Below, piece by piece: positions 9,217-21,532 of a stretch of DNA of 64,000 nt (its first letter is position 1; every line of letters begins with the position of its first letter). Made by a program: the position numbers and the translations under genes. The notes beneath the pieces were generated by a model. The model worked only from the letters and a program-made list of their open reading frames with translations, searched no databases and had not been told where the DNA came from. This DNA is from Lentzea waywayandensis (GTDB taxonomy: Bacteria > Actinomycetota > Actinomycetes > Mycobacteriales > Pseudonocardiaceae). The DNA lies in assembly GCF_900115955.1 (NCBI RefSeq), contig NZ_FOYL01000010.1:1-64000 (forward strand). Direction: 5' to 3'.

Positions 9217-10778
9217 TAGGCGCACCGGGTTCCGTCAGCGGGCAATGTCTGGTCGATCAGGTACTTCACGCCCGCGCCGTCCACGCACTGGTCACCCTGC
9301 AGGAAGACCGTGTGCTGGACGCCTTCGAACGTGAGCAGCCGCGAGTTGAGCGCCTTGGCCAGGTTCACGCCCGCCTCGTACGGCGTCGCGGGGTCGCCGG
9401 TCGTGGAGATGACCAGCAGCGGCGGGATCCCGTCTGCCTTGGGCGGCGCGATGGTGGCGCTCACCGGCGCGGGCCAGAACGAGCACGCGTCGAGGGCAGC
9501 GCCCGGCGGGTTGCCGTCGTCGAGGAACGGCGCCGCCGCCTTGTACTGCTTCGCGGTCTCGAGCAGCGCGTTCTTGTCCGTCAGCCGTGCGTCGTCCACG
9601 CAGTGCACCGCGTTGAACGCATCGGTGATGGTCGAGTAGCTGCCCTGGTCGTCACGGTCGTAGTAGGCGTCGGCGAGGCGCAACAGTGTCGTGCCCTTGC
9701 CGCTCTTCAGCTCCTGGAGGCCGTTGAGCAGGATCGGCCAGAGCTGTTCCGAGTACATCGCCTGGATCGCGGCGGTGATGGCGTCGTTGTACGACAGTTT
9801 GCGATCACCCACGGTGACCGGCTTCTGGATCAACGGGGTGGTCAGCTGGCGGAAGCTCGCGTTCGCGTCGTCGCCGAGAGGGCAGTCGTTCTTCCCTCTG
9901 CACCACTTCACGAACTCGTCGAAGGCCTTCTGGAAGCCGGCTGCCTGGGCGACCAGCGACGCGAGCTGGTCCTGGGTGGGGTCGACTGCGCCGTCGAGGA
10001 TCAGTGCGCGCACGTTCTGGGGGAAGGTCTCGGCGTACTCAGTGCCTATCCGGGTGCCGTACGAGTACCCGACGTAGCTCAGCTTCGCGTCGCCGAGCGC
10101 AGAGCGGAGGACATCCATGTCCTTAACTACGTCCCGCGTGCCCAAGTTGGCGAGCATTGATGCACCGAATTTTGTCTCGGCGGCACACTTCTCGGCATAT
10201 GCCTTGTTCTCTTGCTCCGTTTGGGCGATTCCGGCCGGACTCGTGTCCACATCGAGGTCCAAACGCTCCGCGTCGCGCTCCGGTCCGGTCAGACATTTGA
10301 CCGCCGGCTCGCTCGCGCCGATGCCTCGCGGGTCGAATCCGACGAGATCGAACTTCGCCGCGAGGTCGGTCTTGCGGTAGGCGGTGATCATGCCCGCGGC
10401 CGACGCCATGCCGGACGCGCCGGGGCCGCCGGGGTTGGTGAGCAACGAGCCGATCTTCTGCCCGGTGGCCTTGTACCGGAGCACGCCGATGGTGATCGTG
10501 TCGCCGGTTGGCTTCGTGTAGTCGAGGGGAACCCTCAGGCGCGTGCACTCGACGTCGCGCTTGGTGCCGTACGCCTCCCGGCTCGACCCGGTCGTGGCGT
10601 AGGGAGCGCAGCTCTCCCAGCCGAGCTTCTGGCCGTAGAACTCCTCCAGACCGGCGGGCACGGTGCCGGCCGGTCCCGTCTCCTCGAAGATGACGCCGGG
10701 CTTGGACGTCCCTTCGATGATCGACGTGCAGGACGCGAGCAGCGGAATGACGAGCAACACGCTCAAGAGACGGGCCAC
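9216..10778 (-). CDS. alpha/beta hydrolase lipoprotein, TAP/CaeA-like
   Basis: A 520-residue paralogue of the next gene. The N-terminus has the lipobox LLASC with Cys at residue 16, so it is probably membrane anchored. It has 'LLTNPGGPGASGM', nucleophile elbow 'GYSYGTRIG', the acid-region 'LLVISTTGDPATPYEAG' and the terminal His in 'EGVQHTVFL'. The pair corresponds in position and strand to Rv2223c-Rv2224c of M. tuberculosis, where Rv2224c (CaeA/Hip1) is a serine hydrolase of the cell envelope. It starts with GTG; TACGAT lies six bases upstream at 10785-10790, which suggests a leaderless mRNA. Confidence 0.87.
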   Translation of the reverse strand: MARLLSVLLVIPLLASCTSIIEGTSKPGVIFEETGPAGTVPAGLEEFYGQKLGWESCAPYATTGSSREAYGTKRDVECTRLRVPLDYTKPTGDTITIGVLRYKATGQKIGSLLTNPGGPGASGMASAAGMITAYRKTDLAAKFDLVGFDPRGIGASEPAVKCLTGPERDAERLDLDVDTSPAGIAQTEQENKAYAEKCAAETKFGASMLANLGTRDVVKDMDVLRSALGDAKLSYVGYSYGTRIGTEYAETFPQNVRALILDGAVDPTQDQLASLVAQAAGFQKAFDEFVKWCRGKNDCPLGDDANASFRQLTTPLIQKPVTVGDRKLSYNDAITAAIQAMYSEQLWPILLNGLQELKSGKGTTLLRLADAYYDRDDQGSYSTITDAFNAVHCVDDARLTDKNALLETAKQYKAAAPFLDDGNPPGAALDACSFWPAPVSATIAPPKADGIPPLLVISTTGDPATPYEAGVNLAKALNSRLLTFEGVQHTVFLQGDQCVDGAGVKYLIDQTLPADGTRCA

Positions 10779-10807
10779 AGCCCGATCGTATGGGAGATGA
10801 TGAGGGC

Positions 10808-12520
10808 ATGCCGCAGCTTCGGATCGCGCTCGCCCAGGTCAACGCCACTGTTGGTGACCTTGCCGGCAATTCGTCGTTGGTCGTGGAGTGGACGCGCAAG
10901 TCCCGTGAGGGCGGCGCGCACCTCGTCGTGTTCCCCGAGATGGTGCTGACCGGCTACCCGGTCGAGGACCTGGCGATCCGCACGTCGTTCGCCCGCGCCT
11001 CGGGCGAGGCCCTGCAGGCGCTGGCGGGTTCGCTGGAAGCCTCGGGCCTCGGGGACATCGCCGCTGTCGTCGGCTATCTGGAGCACGACTCCGTCGGCCC
11101 GCGCAACGCCGTCGCCGTGCTGCACGGCGGGCGTGTCGTCGCGCGGCAGAACAAGCACCACCTGCCGAACTACGGCGTGTTCGACGAGCGCCGGTACTTC
11201 AAGCCGGGTTCGTCGCTGGACGTCGTGCGGATCAACGGTGTCGAGGTCGGCATGGTGATCTGCGAGGACCTGTGGCAGGACGGCGGCCCGATCACCGCCC
11301 TCGGCAACGCCGGGGTCGACCTGGTGGTCTCGCCCAACGCCTCGCCGTACGAGCGCAACAAGGACGACCAGCGGCTGCCGTTGGTCGCGCGTCGTGCGGC
11401 CGAAGCCGGCGCGCCCCTCGCCTACTGCAACCTGGTCGGCGGCCAGGACGAGCTGGTGTTCGACGGCGACTCGCTCGTCGTGGCGGCCGACGGTCAGCTG
11501 ATCGGGCGGGCGCCGCAGTTCGTCGAGCACCTGATGTTCGCGGACTTCGACCTGCCGGGCGGCCGCGACTACCAGCAGGGCCAGGTCGGCGACTTCTCCG
11601 TGCGCCGCGTGTTCCTGTCGGACGCGGTTGCGGCCTACGAGCCGTTGCCCGCGCCGCGCGTGTTCGAGCCGCTGTCCGATGAGGCAGAGGTGTGGCACGC
11701 GCTGGTGACCGGTCTGCGCGACTACGTGCACAAGAACGGCTTCCGGTCCGTGGTGCTCGGTCTGTCCGGTGGCATCGACTCCGCCGTGGTGGCCTCTCTG
11801 GCCGTGGACGCTCTCGGCGCCGACTCGGTCTACGGCGTCTCGATGCCGTCCTCCTACTCGTCCGAGCACTCACGTTCGGACGCCTCCGACATGGCCGTGC
11901 GCACGGGCCTGCACTTCACCACCGAGCCGATCGGCGAGATGGTGTCGACGTACGTCTCGCAGCTCAAGCTGACCGGCCTGGCCGAGGAGAACATCCAGGC
12001 CCGGTGCCGCGGCATGCTGCTGATGGCGTTGTCGAACCAGAACGGCCACCTCGTCCTCGCGACCGGCAACAAGTCCGAGCTCGCCGTCGGCTACTCGACC
12101 ATCTACGGCGACGCGGTCGGCGGCTACGCCCCGATCAAGGACGTGCTGAAGACCCTGGTCTGGGACCTCGCCAAGTGGCGCAACGCCGAGGCGGAGAAGC
12201 GCGGCGAGACCCCGCCCATCCCGGAGAACTCGATCTCCAAGCCGCCGTCGGCCGAACTGCGCCCCGGCCAGGTCGACACCGACTCGCTGCCGGACTACGA
12301 GGTGCTCGACGCCCTGCTGGACGACTACGTCCACGGCGACCGCGGGTACGACGACCTGATGGCCGCCGGGCACCCGCCGGAGCTCGTCGACCGGGTGCTG
12401 CGGATGGTCGACAAGGCCGAGTACAAGCGGCGGCAGTACCCGCCGGGCACGAAGATCTCGAACAAGGCCTTCGGGCGGGACCGGCGGCTGCCGATCACCA
12501 ACGGATGGCGCGAGGGCTGA
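10808..12520 (+). CDS. nadE: glutamine-dependent NAD+ synthetase
   Basis: A 570-residue two-domain enzyme that turns nicotinic acid adenine dinucleotide, glutamine and ATP into NAD+. Residues 1-270 are a nitrilase-type glutaminase (Glu in 'FPEMVLTGYP', Lys in 'ARQNKHHLPNYG', Cys in 'VICEDLWQDGG'). Residues about 290-560 are the synthetase with the ATP loop 'GLSGGIDSAVVASLA' and 'ATGNKSELAVGY'. MPQLRIALAQVN is the usual family start; an in-frame ATG six codons earlier is possible. GGGAG lies 11 bases upstream. The neighbouring hydrolase is divergent, so regulation must be from this short gap or internal. Confidence 0.95.
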   Translation: MPQLRIALAQVNATVGDLAGNSSLVVEWTRKSREGGAHLVVFPEMVLTGYPVEDLAIRTSFARASGEALQALAGSLEASGLGDIAAVVGYLEHDSVGPRNAVAVLHGGRVVARQNKHHLPNYGVFDERRYFKPGSSLDVVRINGVEVGMVICEDLWQDGGPITALGNAGVDLVVSPNASPYERNKDDQRLPLVARRAAEAGAPLAYCNLVGGQDELVFDGDSLVVAADGQLIGRAPQFVEHLMFADFDLPGGRDYQQGQVGDFSVRRVFLSDAVAAYEPLPAPRVFEPLSDEAEVWHALVTGLRDYVHKNGFRSVVLGLSGGIDSAVVASLAVDALGADSVYGVSMPSSYSSEHSRSDASDMAVRTGLHFTTEPIGEMVSTYVSQLKLTGLAEENIQARCRGMLLMALSNQNGHLVLATGNKSELAVGYSTIYGDAVGGYAPIKDVLKTLVWDLAKWRNAEAEKRGETPPIPENSISKPPSAELRPGQVDTDSLPDYEVLDALLDDYVHGDRGYDDLMAAGHPPELVDRVLRMVDKAEYKRRQYPPGTKISNKAFGRDRRLPITNGWREG

Positions 12521-12523
12521 TTC

Positions 12524-12539
12524 GTAGAGCCTGCTCTAC
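12524..12539. repeat. short inverted repeat after nadE
   Basis: GTAGAGC, two bases, then GCTCTAC form a perfect palindrome 3 bases past the nadE stop and 24 bases before the promoter box of the histidine kinase gene. It could be a weak terminator hairpin without a T run, or an operator; the sequence does not decide. Confidence 0.4.
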
Positions 12540-12575
12540 CGCGCCGTGCCTGGTCAGACCGATACGTTTGCCCGC

Positions 12576-13766
12576 ATGAAACGGATTTGGGCGGCGCTGG
12601 TCTACCTCGCGAGCGGCCTGTTGACGGCCATCGCGTCGTGGCTCGCCATCGGCGTCCTGCTGCTGTCCGTGGTCGTGCTGCCGTTGCTGCCGATCACCGC
12701 GCCCTGGATTCGGCGGATCGTGGACCTCGACCGGCGGCGTCTCGCGCGGTTCACCGGGGTCCGGGTGCCGGCGTCGCCGCCGCTCGACGGGCCGTGGCTG
12801 CACCGGGCCCAGCGGGTGCTGGCTGATCCGGACAGCCGCCGCGACGGGATGTGGCTGATCACGCACGCCCTGTTCGGGACGGTGTTCGGGGCGATCGCGA
12901 TCGGGGTCCCCGGAGCGCTGCTCCAGCAACCGTTCGTGCCGCTGATCTGGTGGGCGATCCCTGGCGGGTTCGAGAACTCGTTCGGGGTGCACGTCGACTC
13001 GTGGCCGAAGGCGCTGCTGAGCGTGCCGATCGGGATCGTGCTGACGCTGATCCTGCTCCAGTTCCCCCGGTTGGCGGACGTGGACGCTCGATGGGCGCGG
13101 AAGCTGCTGGCACCGCCCAAGGCGTCGCTCGAGAAGCGGCTGGCCGAGGTCGTGGCCACGCGGGCGGCCGCGTTGCAGGCGCACGGGGCGGAACTGCGGC
13201 GGATCGAGCGGAACCTGCACGACGGGACGCAGAACAAGCTGGTCGGCGTGGTCATGATGCTCGGGATCGCGGAGCGGACGCTCAAGCAGAACCCGGACAA
13301 CGCGGCACAGGCGCTGCTGCGGGCCCAGGACGCGGCGGGCGAGGCGTTGGAAGAGCTTCGGAACGTCGTGCGGAGCATTCATCCGCCGGTGCTGGAGGAT
13401 CTGGGGCTGGACGGGGCGATCCAGGCGCTGGCGGCGCGGTGTCCGGTGCCGTGCGTGCTCACGGCCGAGCATCTCGGGCGGTTGCCCGCGGCGGTGGAGG
13501 CGGCGGCTTACTTCGCGGTGGCCGAGGCGCTCACGAACGTGGCCAAGCACAGCGGCGCCAGGCATGCCTGGGTCAGTCTTGGAGTGGACGATGATCAGCT
13601 CACCGTTCTCGTGCACGACGACGGCAAGGGTGGCGCGGACGAGAAGCAGGGGACCGGGTTGGTAGGCATTCGTGGCAGGGTGGCGGCGCTGGACGGCAGC
13701 GCGGAGATGAGCAGTCCCGAGGGTGGGCCCACTGTGCTCACCGTCGTGCTGCCGGTGGGGAGGTGA
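12576..13766 (+). CDS. NarL-family sensor histidine kinase
   Basis: A 396-residue membrane histidine kinase. Four hydrophobic spans lie in the first 170 residues and enclose little extracytoplasmic text. A HisKA_3 dimerisation domain follows with the phospho-acceptor His near residue 214 in 'RIERNLHDGTQ', then a compact HATPase domain with the N box 'AEALTNVAKHSGA', 'HDDGKGG' and 'GTGLVGIRGRVAALDG'. The start is chosen because TACGTT lies seven bases before the ATG, giving a leaderless mRNA, and because upstream codons are unlike a protein. Its stop lies in the ribosome-binding site of the response regulator. The signal sensed is unknown. Confidence 0.88.
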   Translation: MKRIWAALVYLASGLLTAIASWLAIGVLLLSVVVLPLLPITAPWIRRIVDLDRRRLARFTGVRVPASPPLDGPWLHRAQRVLADPDSRRDGMWLITHALFGTVFGAIAIGVPGALLQQPFVPLIWWAIPGGFENSFGVHVDSWPKALLSVPIGIVLTLILLQFPRLADVDARWARKLLAPPKASLEKRLAEVVATRAAALQAHGAELRRIERNLHDGTQNKLVGVVMMLGIAERTLKQNPDNAAQALLRAQDAAGEALEELRNVVRSIHPPVLEDLGLDGAIQALAARCPVPCVLTAEHLGRLPAAVEAAAYFAVAEALTNVAKHSGARHAWVSLGVDDDQLTVLVHDDGKGGADEKQGTGLVGIRGRVAALDGSAEMSSPEGGPTVLTVVLPVGR

Positions 13767-13768
13767 CC

Positions 13769-14419
13769 ATGCGCATCGTGATCGCCGAGGACGACGCGTT
13801 GCTCCGCGAGGGGCTCACGTTGTTGTTGCGCAACGAAGGGCTGGACGTGGCCGCGGCCGCAGACAACCCGGACGACTTCCTCAAGGCCGTGGCCGAACAT
13901 GAGCCGGACATCGCCGTGGTCGACGTGCGGATGCCGCCGACGTTCACCGACGAAGGCCTCAGGGCCGCGGTCGAAGCACGACGACGGCACCCCAAGCTGG
14001 CCGTGCTGGTGCTCAGTGCGTGGGTCGAGCAGAGCTACGCGCACGAACTGCTCGCCGGTGCGGGAGGCGGCGGCGTCGGCTACCTGCTCAAGGAACGCGT
14101 CGGCAAGGTCGCGGACTTCCTCGACTCGCTGCACCGGGTCGCGAACGGCGGCACGGCGCTCGACCCCGAGGTCGTGTCGCAGCTTCTGGTGCGGCGCAAG
14201 GCGGACGACGCGCTCAGCGTGCTGTCACCGCGCGAGCGCGAGGTCCTCGGGCTGATGGCGGAAGGGCTGTCGAACGCCGCCATCGGCGAGAAGCTCGTTC
14301 TCAGCGCGGGAGCCGTGCACAAGCACATCGGCAACGTCTTCCTGAAGCTCGGTCTCAACAGCGAGGACGGTTCAGGCGATCGACGAGTGCAGGCCGTGCT
14401 CGCGTACCTGGATCACTGA
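13769..14419 (+). CDS. NarL/LuxR-family response regulator
   Basis: A 216-residue partner of the kinase just upstream. The receiver has acidic 'AEDD' at residues 7-10, the phospho-acceptor Asp near 52 in 'IAVVDVRMPP' and Lys in 'YLLKERVG'. The C-terminus is a LuxR-type helix-turn-helix, 'LSPREREVLGLMAEGLSNAAI', read in two pieces around residue 155-175. GGGGAGG ends five bases before the chosen ATG; a GTG two codons earlier overlaps the kinase stop. The pair forms one operon; its target genes are not evident nearby. Confidence 0.9.
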   Translation: MRIVIAEDDALLREGLTLLLRNEGLDVAAAADNPDDFLKAVAEHEPDIAVVDVRMPPTFTDEGLRAAVEARRRHPKLAVLVLSAWVEQSYAHELLAGAGGGGVGYLLKERVGKVADFLDSLHRVANGGTALDPEVVSQLLVRRKADDALSVLSPREREVLGLMAEGLSNAAIGEKLVLSAGAVHKHIGNVFLKLGLNSEDGSGDRRVQAVLAYLDH

Positions 14420-14421
14420 GA

Positions 14422-14958
14422 TCACAGCAAGCCGTGCTTTGTCCCGAACGAACCGAACTGTGCGCCTGTGCAGGGCAACCTCATGCCGCTCTCACGCAGC
14501 ATGTCGATCAGGTTGCCCGCACCCGCCTCGGTGATCTTGCCGTCGCGGCACAGCTGAGCTAGCAACCAGATCGTGCCGTGCACGTTCAATCCGTTGGCGC
14601 GGGCGACTTTGGTCGCCTTCTGGTCATCGGTGAGCGCGATGCCGCCGAGCAGCTCGCTGACCGCGAAAACGCTTGCTTCTCCATGGTCGCGCTCGGCCGT
14701 ACCGATCAGCCTCGACCACTTCGCGAAGAGCAGGATCTCGTCAAGTTCATCCAGCGCGGCGACGTGAAGCCATGGCAGGTCGAGCGAGTTGCGAAGCAGC
14801 GGGCGGTCCTTGGCACCGCGGGCCAGTTCGCCCTTGACGATCGCCGTCGTCCAGCATTCCCTGCTGCTCAACAACTCACCGAGAACGTCCAGCCGCTCGA
14901 TCAAGGCGAAGTGCGACAAACACATCGTGTCCAGAACCAGCGGTTCAGTCCGTGTCAT
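14422..14958 (-). CDS. PIN-domain protein, probable toxin
   Basis: A 178-residue PIN-like putative ribonuclease. The acidic metal-site residues can be placed at Asp10 in 'LVLDTMCLSHFAL', Glu in 'VKGELARG', Asp/Glu in 'RDHGEASVF' and Asp in 'ALTDDQKATKVA'. The ATG overlaps the stop of the upstream XRE/ImmA gene by four bases (ATGA), the layout of a toxin-antitoxin pair in which the regulator is made first. It ends two bases from the convergent response regulator. The toxin role is inferred from fold and coupling; related PIN proteins paired with XRE-ImmA proteins are common in Actinobacteria but few have been tested. Confidence 0.75.
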   Translation of the reverse strand: MTRTEPLVLDTMCLSHFALIERLDVLGELLSSRECWTTAIVKGELARGAKDRPLLRNSLDLPWLHVAALDELDEILLFAKWSRLIGTAERDHGEASVFAVSELLGGIALTDDQKATKVARANGLNVHGTIWLLAQLCRDGKITEAGAGNLIDMLRESGMRLPCTGAQFGSFGTKHGLL

Positions 14959-16034
14959 GGTGCGACTTCGTCCTCAGGAGCCACAGGTAGATCGCTCTCG
15001 ACGAGCTGACCATGCATGAGCTCGACCGCGCGCGACGGTGTCACCATGTTGCGCGTGAGCGATTCCATCACCGCTGTGGCGTAGTGACGCGGCACTCTGG
15101 TTGTTTCAAGATCGGGCTGAGGAGCCCACCCGATCGCATTCATCAGCTCCGCCCTGGTCGGTCTCTGCTGGTTCCACGTGTGGGCCTCGTCAGCGCTGAT
15201 CGCGCCAACATGCACTGCTTGGCGCGTCGCGAGCGACCATGACGTGCGGTAACGAGCAGCGAGTTCAACCAGGCCCGCTCGCCCGTTCACCCTCGACACC
15301 ACCTCTGAGGGAAGCAACAGCTCGGCTGCGAACGCATCGACCACCGACTCTCGGTCACGCTGGGAAGCGTGGACGCCGATGTCGTTGGAGTACGCATCGC
15401 CGAGCACCATGTGCCCTAGTTCGTGTGCCGCTGTCGCCCTGCGTCGACCTGGATCTCCCGACCGGCTGACCACCGCCACCGCCAGTTCGTCGTCGACCAC
15501 CATCGATGCGCCTTCACCTGGAAGATCAGCTACGAGCACGAACTGCCCAGCGCTCTCGCAGACGTCCATGAGAGTGGGAATCGGGTCGAGCCGCAGGCCG
15601 AAGTGCGATCTGAAGCGGGAGGACACCAGCCTCGCGGCGTCTTCGTCGGCCGCACCCTCGGACCGGTAGATCCTGGCCGCGGAGAGCGTGCCGAAGTCGA
15701 GCAGCTGCCGGACATCCCGCGCCCACGTTTCCAGCTGTGCTTCCAGGCGATAAGCCTGTCGGCCCGCGTCAGTGGAGGTGTCCTCGGTCAGCTCCGCACG
15801 ATTGGACAACACCGCTGGAGCACGATGCAGGAAGAAGTCCAGCGGCACGGCGAGTGCGGCAGCGAGCCTGGTCAGCTCCAATGCGTCGACCTTGCGCGTG
15901 CCGGCTTCGATCTTCGCGATCATGGTTCGATCGAGCGATAGCGCAGCGCCGAGTTCGGCCTGGGAGAACCCAGCACCGATTCGGGCGTCGCGTACCCGCT
16001 CGCCCACCTCGCTCCACTCTCGCACTTCCGCCAT
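14955..16034 (-). CDS. XRE regulator with ImmA/IrrE metallopeptidase domain
   Basis: A 359-residue fusion. Residues about 12-66 form an XRE helix-turn-helix ('VRDARIGAGFSQAELGAALS' onward), residues about 150-260 an ImmA/IrrE-type zinc peptidase with 'ATAAHELGHMVLGD' (HExxH) and 'DAFAAELLLP', which supplies the third ligand region. Such proteins act as repressor-proteases in mobile elements and as antitoxin-like partners. The start at 16034 is chosen over one 15 codons upstream because an inverted repeat sits immediately before it and the upstream residues do not fit the family. The two-gene unit is likely autoregulated through that repeat. Confidence 0.82.
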   Translation of the reverse strand: MAEVREWSEVGERVRDARIGAGFSQAELGAALSLDRTMIAKIEAGTRKVDALELTRLAAALAVPLDFFLHRAPAVLSNRAELTEDTSTDAGRQAYRLEAQLETWARDVRQLLDFGTLSAARIYRSEGAADEDAARLVSSRFRSHFGLRLDPIPTLMDVCESAGQFVLVADLPGEGASMVVDDELAVAVVSRSGDPGRRRATAAHELGHMVLGDAYSNDIGVHASQRDRESVVDAFAAELLLPSEVVSRVNGRAGLVELAARYRTSWSLATRQAVHVGAISADEAHTWNQQRPTRAELMNAIGWAPQPDLETTRVPRHYATAVMESLTRNMVTPSRAVELMHGQLVESDLPVAPEDEVAP

Positions 16035-16035
16035 G

Positions 16036-16050
16036 GTGCGATTTTCGCAC
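16036..16050. promoter_or_regulatory. candidate operator of the XRE-ImmA/PIN pair
   Basis: GTGCGA and TCGCAC are perfect inverted arms around a TTT centre, one base upstream of the XRE-ImmA start codon. A TATCAAAT tract on the minus strand at about 16052-16059 could be the -10 region, which would put the repeat over the transcription start, a typical place for an XRE autorepressor. Confidence 0.5.
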
Positions 16051-16100
16051 AATTTGATAGCCGCGTCACACTTGACCACAGAACGTGACCGGATCAGGTG

Positions 16101-19343
<3,243 letters not shown>

Positions 19344-19364
19344 TGCATCTCCCGAGGTCAGCCG

Positions 19365-20204
19365 ATGACCGTCATGATTCCGTCTTCGGCCGGACGAGTG
19401 CATGTCGCGTCCTCCGGGCGTGTCGAGGCGCCCGTCGTGGTGCTCAGCTCAGGCCTGGGCGGGGCCTGGTTCGACTGGGACCGGACCGTGCGCCTGCTCG
19501 AACCACTCGCACGGGTGATCGTGTTCGACCGGCCGGGCCTGGGGCTGAGCGGTCCTGCCCGGCGCGGGCCGTCGCTGGCGCGGGAGGTGGCGGTGCTCGA
19601 CGCGGTGCTGCGCGGGGTGCCCCGGGCGATCCTGGTCGGGCACTCCATGGCGTCGATGCACGTCGAGGCCTACGCGAGGCTGCGGCCGCACCGGGTCGGC
19701 GGACTGATCCTGCTCGATCCGGACGCCGAGACGCCCGGTGCGGGAGCCCCGTTCGACCCGTCCGCGATGATCGCGCAGGGCATGCGGGCCATCGGCAGCC
19801 GCTGGCTCGGCGCCCGGATCACGCGGCGGTTCGGGCACTCGTTCCGCAACCTGCTGACCGCGGTCTCGACGCTCGGCATGACCGATCCGGCGCCCTCCGA
19901 CCTGGTCGAGCTCGTCTACCGGCGGCCCGGTGTCGGGCGGGCGGTGCTGTGGGAGCTCGCGTCGTACCCCGGCCAGGTGGCGACGCTCGAACGGCTGCGG
20001 GCACGCCGGCCGTTGCCGCGCGTGCCGTTCCTCGTGCTCACGGCCGGACGGAAGGTGTGGCCGGAGCACCGGTCGTTGGCCGCCCTCGTGCCGTGGGGAC
20101 GCAACGTGCCGGTGCCCGGCAGTCGGCACATGATTCAGATGGACCGCCCGGACGCCGTGGTCATGGCCGTCCGGGAGGTGCTCAGGGGTCTACCCGACCA
20201 CTGA
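19365..20204 (+). CDS. alpha/beta hydrolase
   Basis: A 279-residue cytoplasmic-type hydrolase. It has the 'VVLSSGLGGAWFDW' oxyanion region, 'FDRPGLGLS', the nucleophile elbow 'GHSMAS' near residue 86, the acid 'LLDPDAE' region and the catalytic His in 'GSRHMIQMDRP' near the end. GAGG lies seven bases before ATG. It is divergent from lysX across 21 bases, and its last 23 bases overlap the convergent VOC gene. The substrate is unknown; the closeness to lysX may hint at a lipid but there is no direct sign. Confidence 0.8.
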   Translation: MTVMIPSSAGRVHVASSGRVEAPVVVLSSGLGGAWFDWDRTVRLLEPLARVIVFDRPGLGLSGPARRGPSLAREVAVLDAVLRGVPRAILVGHSMASMHVEAYARLRPHRVGGLILLDPDAETPGAGAPFDPSAMIAQGMRAIGSRWLGARITRRFGHSFRNLLTAVSTLGMTDPAPSDLVELVYRRPGVGRAVLWELASYPGQVATLERLRARRPLPRVPFLVLTAGRKVWPEHRSLAALVPWGRNVPVPGSRHMIQMDRPDAVVMAVREVLRGLPDH

Positions 20205-20544
20205 GCAGGCAGAACTCGTTGCCCTCCGGGTCGTGCAGCGTGTACCAGCTCACGTTCTCGCCCTGACCGATGTCGGCCCGCGTGGCTCCGAGCGCAAGAA
20301 GGCGCTCCAGTTCCTCGTCCTGCTCGCGGTCGGTCGCCCGCACGTCGATGTGCAGGCGGAGCTTCTGGAGCTTGCGGTCGGGGTTGCGCAGGAACAGCAG
20401 CGTCGTGCGCTGGTCCTTCGGTCCGATCTCGACCGACACGTCGTCGCGATCGAGGATCTCGTAGCCCAGAACTTCTCCCCAGAAGGCGGCAAGGCGTTCG
20501 GGATCGGTGCAGTCGAGTACCAGTTCAGTGATTCGTGCGGCCAC
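20182..20544 (-). CDS. VOC (glyoxalase/bleomycin-resistance) superfamily protein
   Basis: A 120-residue single-unit VOC protein: 'ITELVLDCTDPERLAAFW' at the start and 'WYTLHDPEGNEFCLL' at the end are the family ends, the latter giving the metal-ligand Glu position. It probably forms a dimer with shared active sites. The class includes dioxygenases, epimerases and resistance proteins, so no function is assigned. GTG start with TACCGT seven bases upstream (20552-20557) suggests a leaderless message. It overlaps the convergent hydrolase by 23 bases. Confidence 0.8.
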   Translation of the reverse strand: MAARITELVLDCTDPERLAAFWGEVLGYEILDRDDVSVEIGPKDQRTTLLFLRNPDRKLQKLRLHIDVRATDREQDEELERLLALGATRADIGQGENVSWYTLHDPEGNEFCLLSGRVDP

Positions 20545-20669
20545 GCGTGTGACGGTAACCGCATCTGCATTCCGTTTCCGTCTGACGGTGCCACTCTGGT
20601 GTTCGGCAACCGTGCACCAAGCGCCTGGGGACCCACCGACGTGGGCCTCAAGGAAAGGAACGGTCGACG

Positions 20670-21524
20670 ATGACCAATGCCGATGTTTCCGCGCCCTACG
20701 GCTCCGGAGCGGGCCAGAAGCCCCCGGCCAAGCGGGTCCGCGTTCATCACCTGCGTGAGATGAAGGAACGTGGCGAGGCGTGGCCCATGCTCACCTCGTA
20801 CGACACCTTCACCGCCTCGATCTTCGACGAAGCCGGCATCCCCGTCCTGCTGGTGGGCGACTCGGCGTCGAACACCGTCTACGGGAACGAGACCTCGCTG
20901 CCGGTCACGGTGGACGAACTCGTACCGCTGGTGCGTGCGGTGACGCGTTCGGTCAAGCGTTCTCTCGTTGTCGCTGACCTGCCGTTCGGCTCCTACCAGG
21001 TGTCGGTCGAGCAGGCCGTCGCGACGGCGGTCCGGTTCATGAAGGAAGGCCAGGCACACGCGGTCAAGCTGGAGGGTGGCGCGTACTTCGCGCCGCACAT
21101 CCGGGCGATCACCGCCGCGGGCATCCCGGTCATGGCGCACATCGGCTTCACCCCGCAGTCCGAGCACCAGCTGGGCGGCTACCGCGTGCAGGGGCGTCAC
21201 GACAACCACGACGTCGTGGTGCAGGACGCGCTGGCCGTGCAGGAGGCGGGCGCGTTCGCCGTCGTGCTGGAGATGGTGACCGCCGAGGTCGCGAAGCAGA
21301 TCACGCACGACCTCGTCATCCCGACCGTGGGCATCGGCGCCGGTCCGGACACCGACGCCCAGGTGCTGGTGTGGCAGGACATGATGGGCCTGAACCGCGG
21401 CAAGGCACCCAGGTTCGTCAAGCGCTACGCGGACATCGGCAACGTCATGCTCGGCGCAGCCTCCGAGTTCGCCAACGAGGTGCGCGGGCACCAGTTCCCC
21501 GGCCCCGAGCACACCTTCCACTGA
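20670..21524 (+). CDS. panB: 3-methyl-2-oxobutanoate hydroxymethyltransferase
   Basis: A 284-residue PanB, which adds a hydroxymethyl group from methylene-tetrahydrofolate to ketoisovalerate to give ketopantoate, the first step of pantothenate and CoA synthesis. Family text is clear: 'MLTSYDTFTASIFDEAGI', 'LVGDSASNTVYG', 'VVADLPFGSY', 'AVKLEGG', 'PVMAHIGFTPQS' and 'VPTVGIGAGPDTDAQVLV'-like near residue 215. The start is preceded by AAGGAAAGGA and a 125-base gap without any other gene. It has the same place and strand as Rv2225 of M. tuberculosis. Confidence 0.96.
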   Translation: MTNADVSAPYGSGAGQKPPAKRVRVHHLREMKERGEAWPMLTSYDTFTASIFDEAGIPVLLVGDSASNTVYGNETSLPVTVDELVPLVRAVTRSVKRSLVVADLPFGSYQVSVEQAVATAVRFMKEGQAHAVKLEGGAYFAPHIRAITAAGIPVMAHIGFTPQSEHQLGGYRVQGRHDNHDVVVQDALAVQEAGAFAVVLEMVTAEVAKQITHDLVIPTVGIGAGPDTDAQVLVWQDMMGLNRGKAPRFVKRYADIGNVMLGAASEFANEVRGHQFPGPEHTFH

Positions 21525-21532
21525 TCGTTCGT

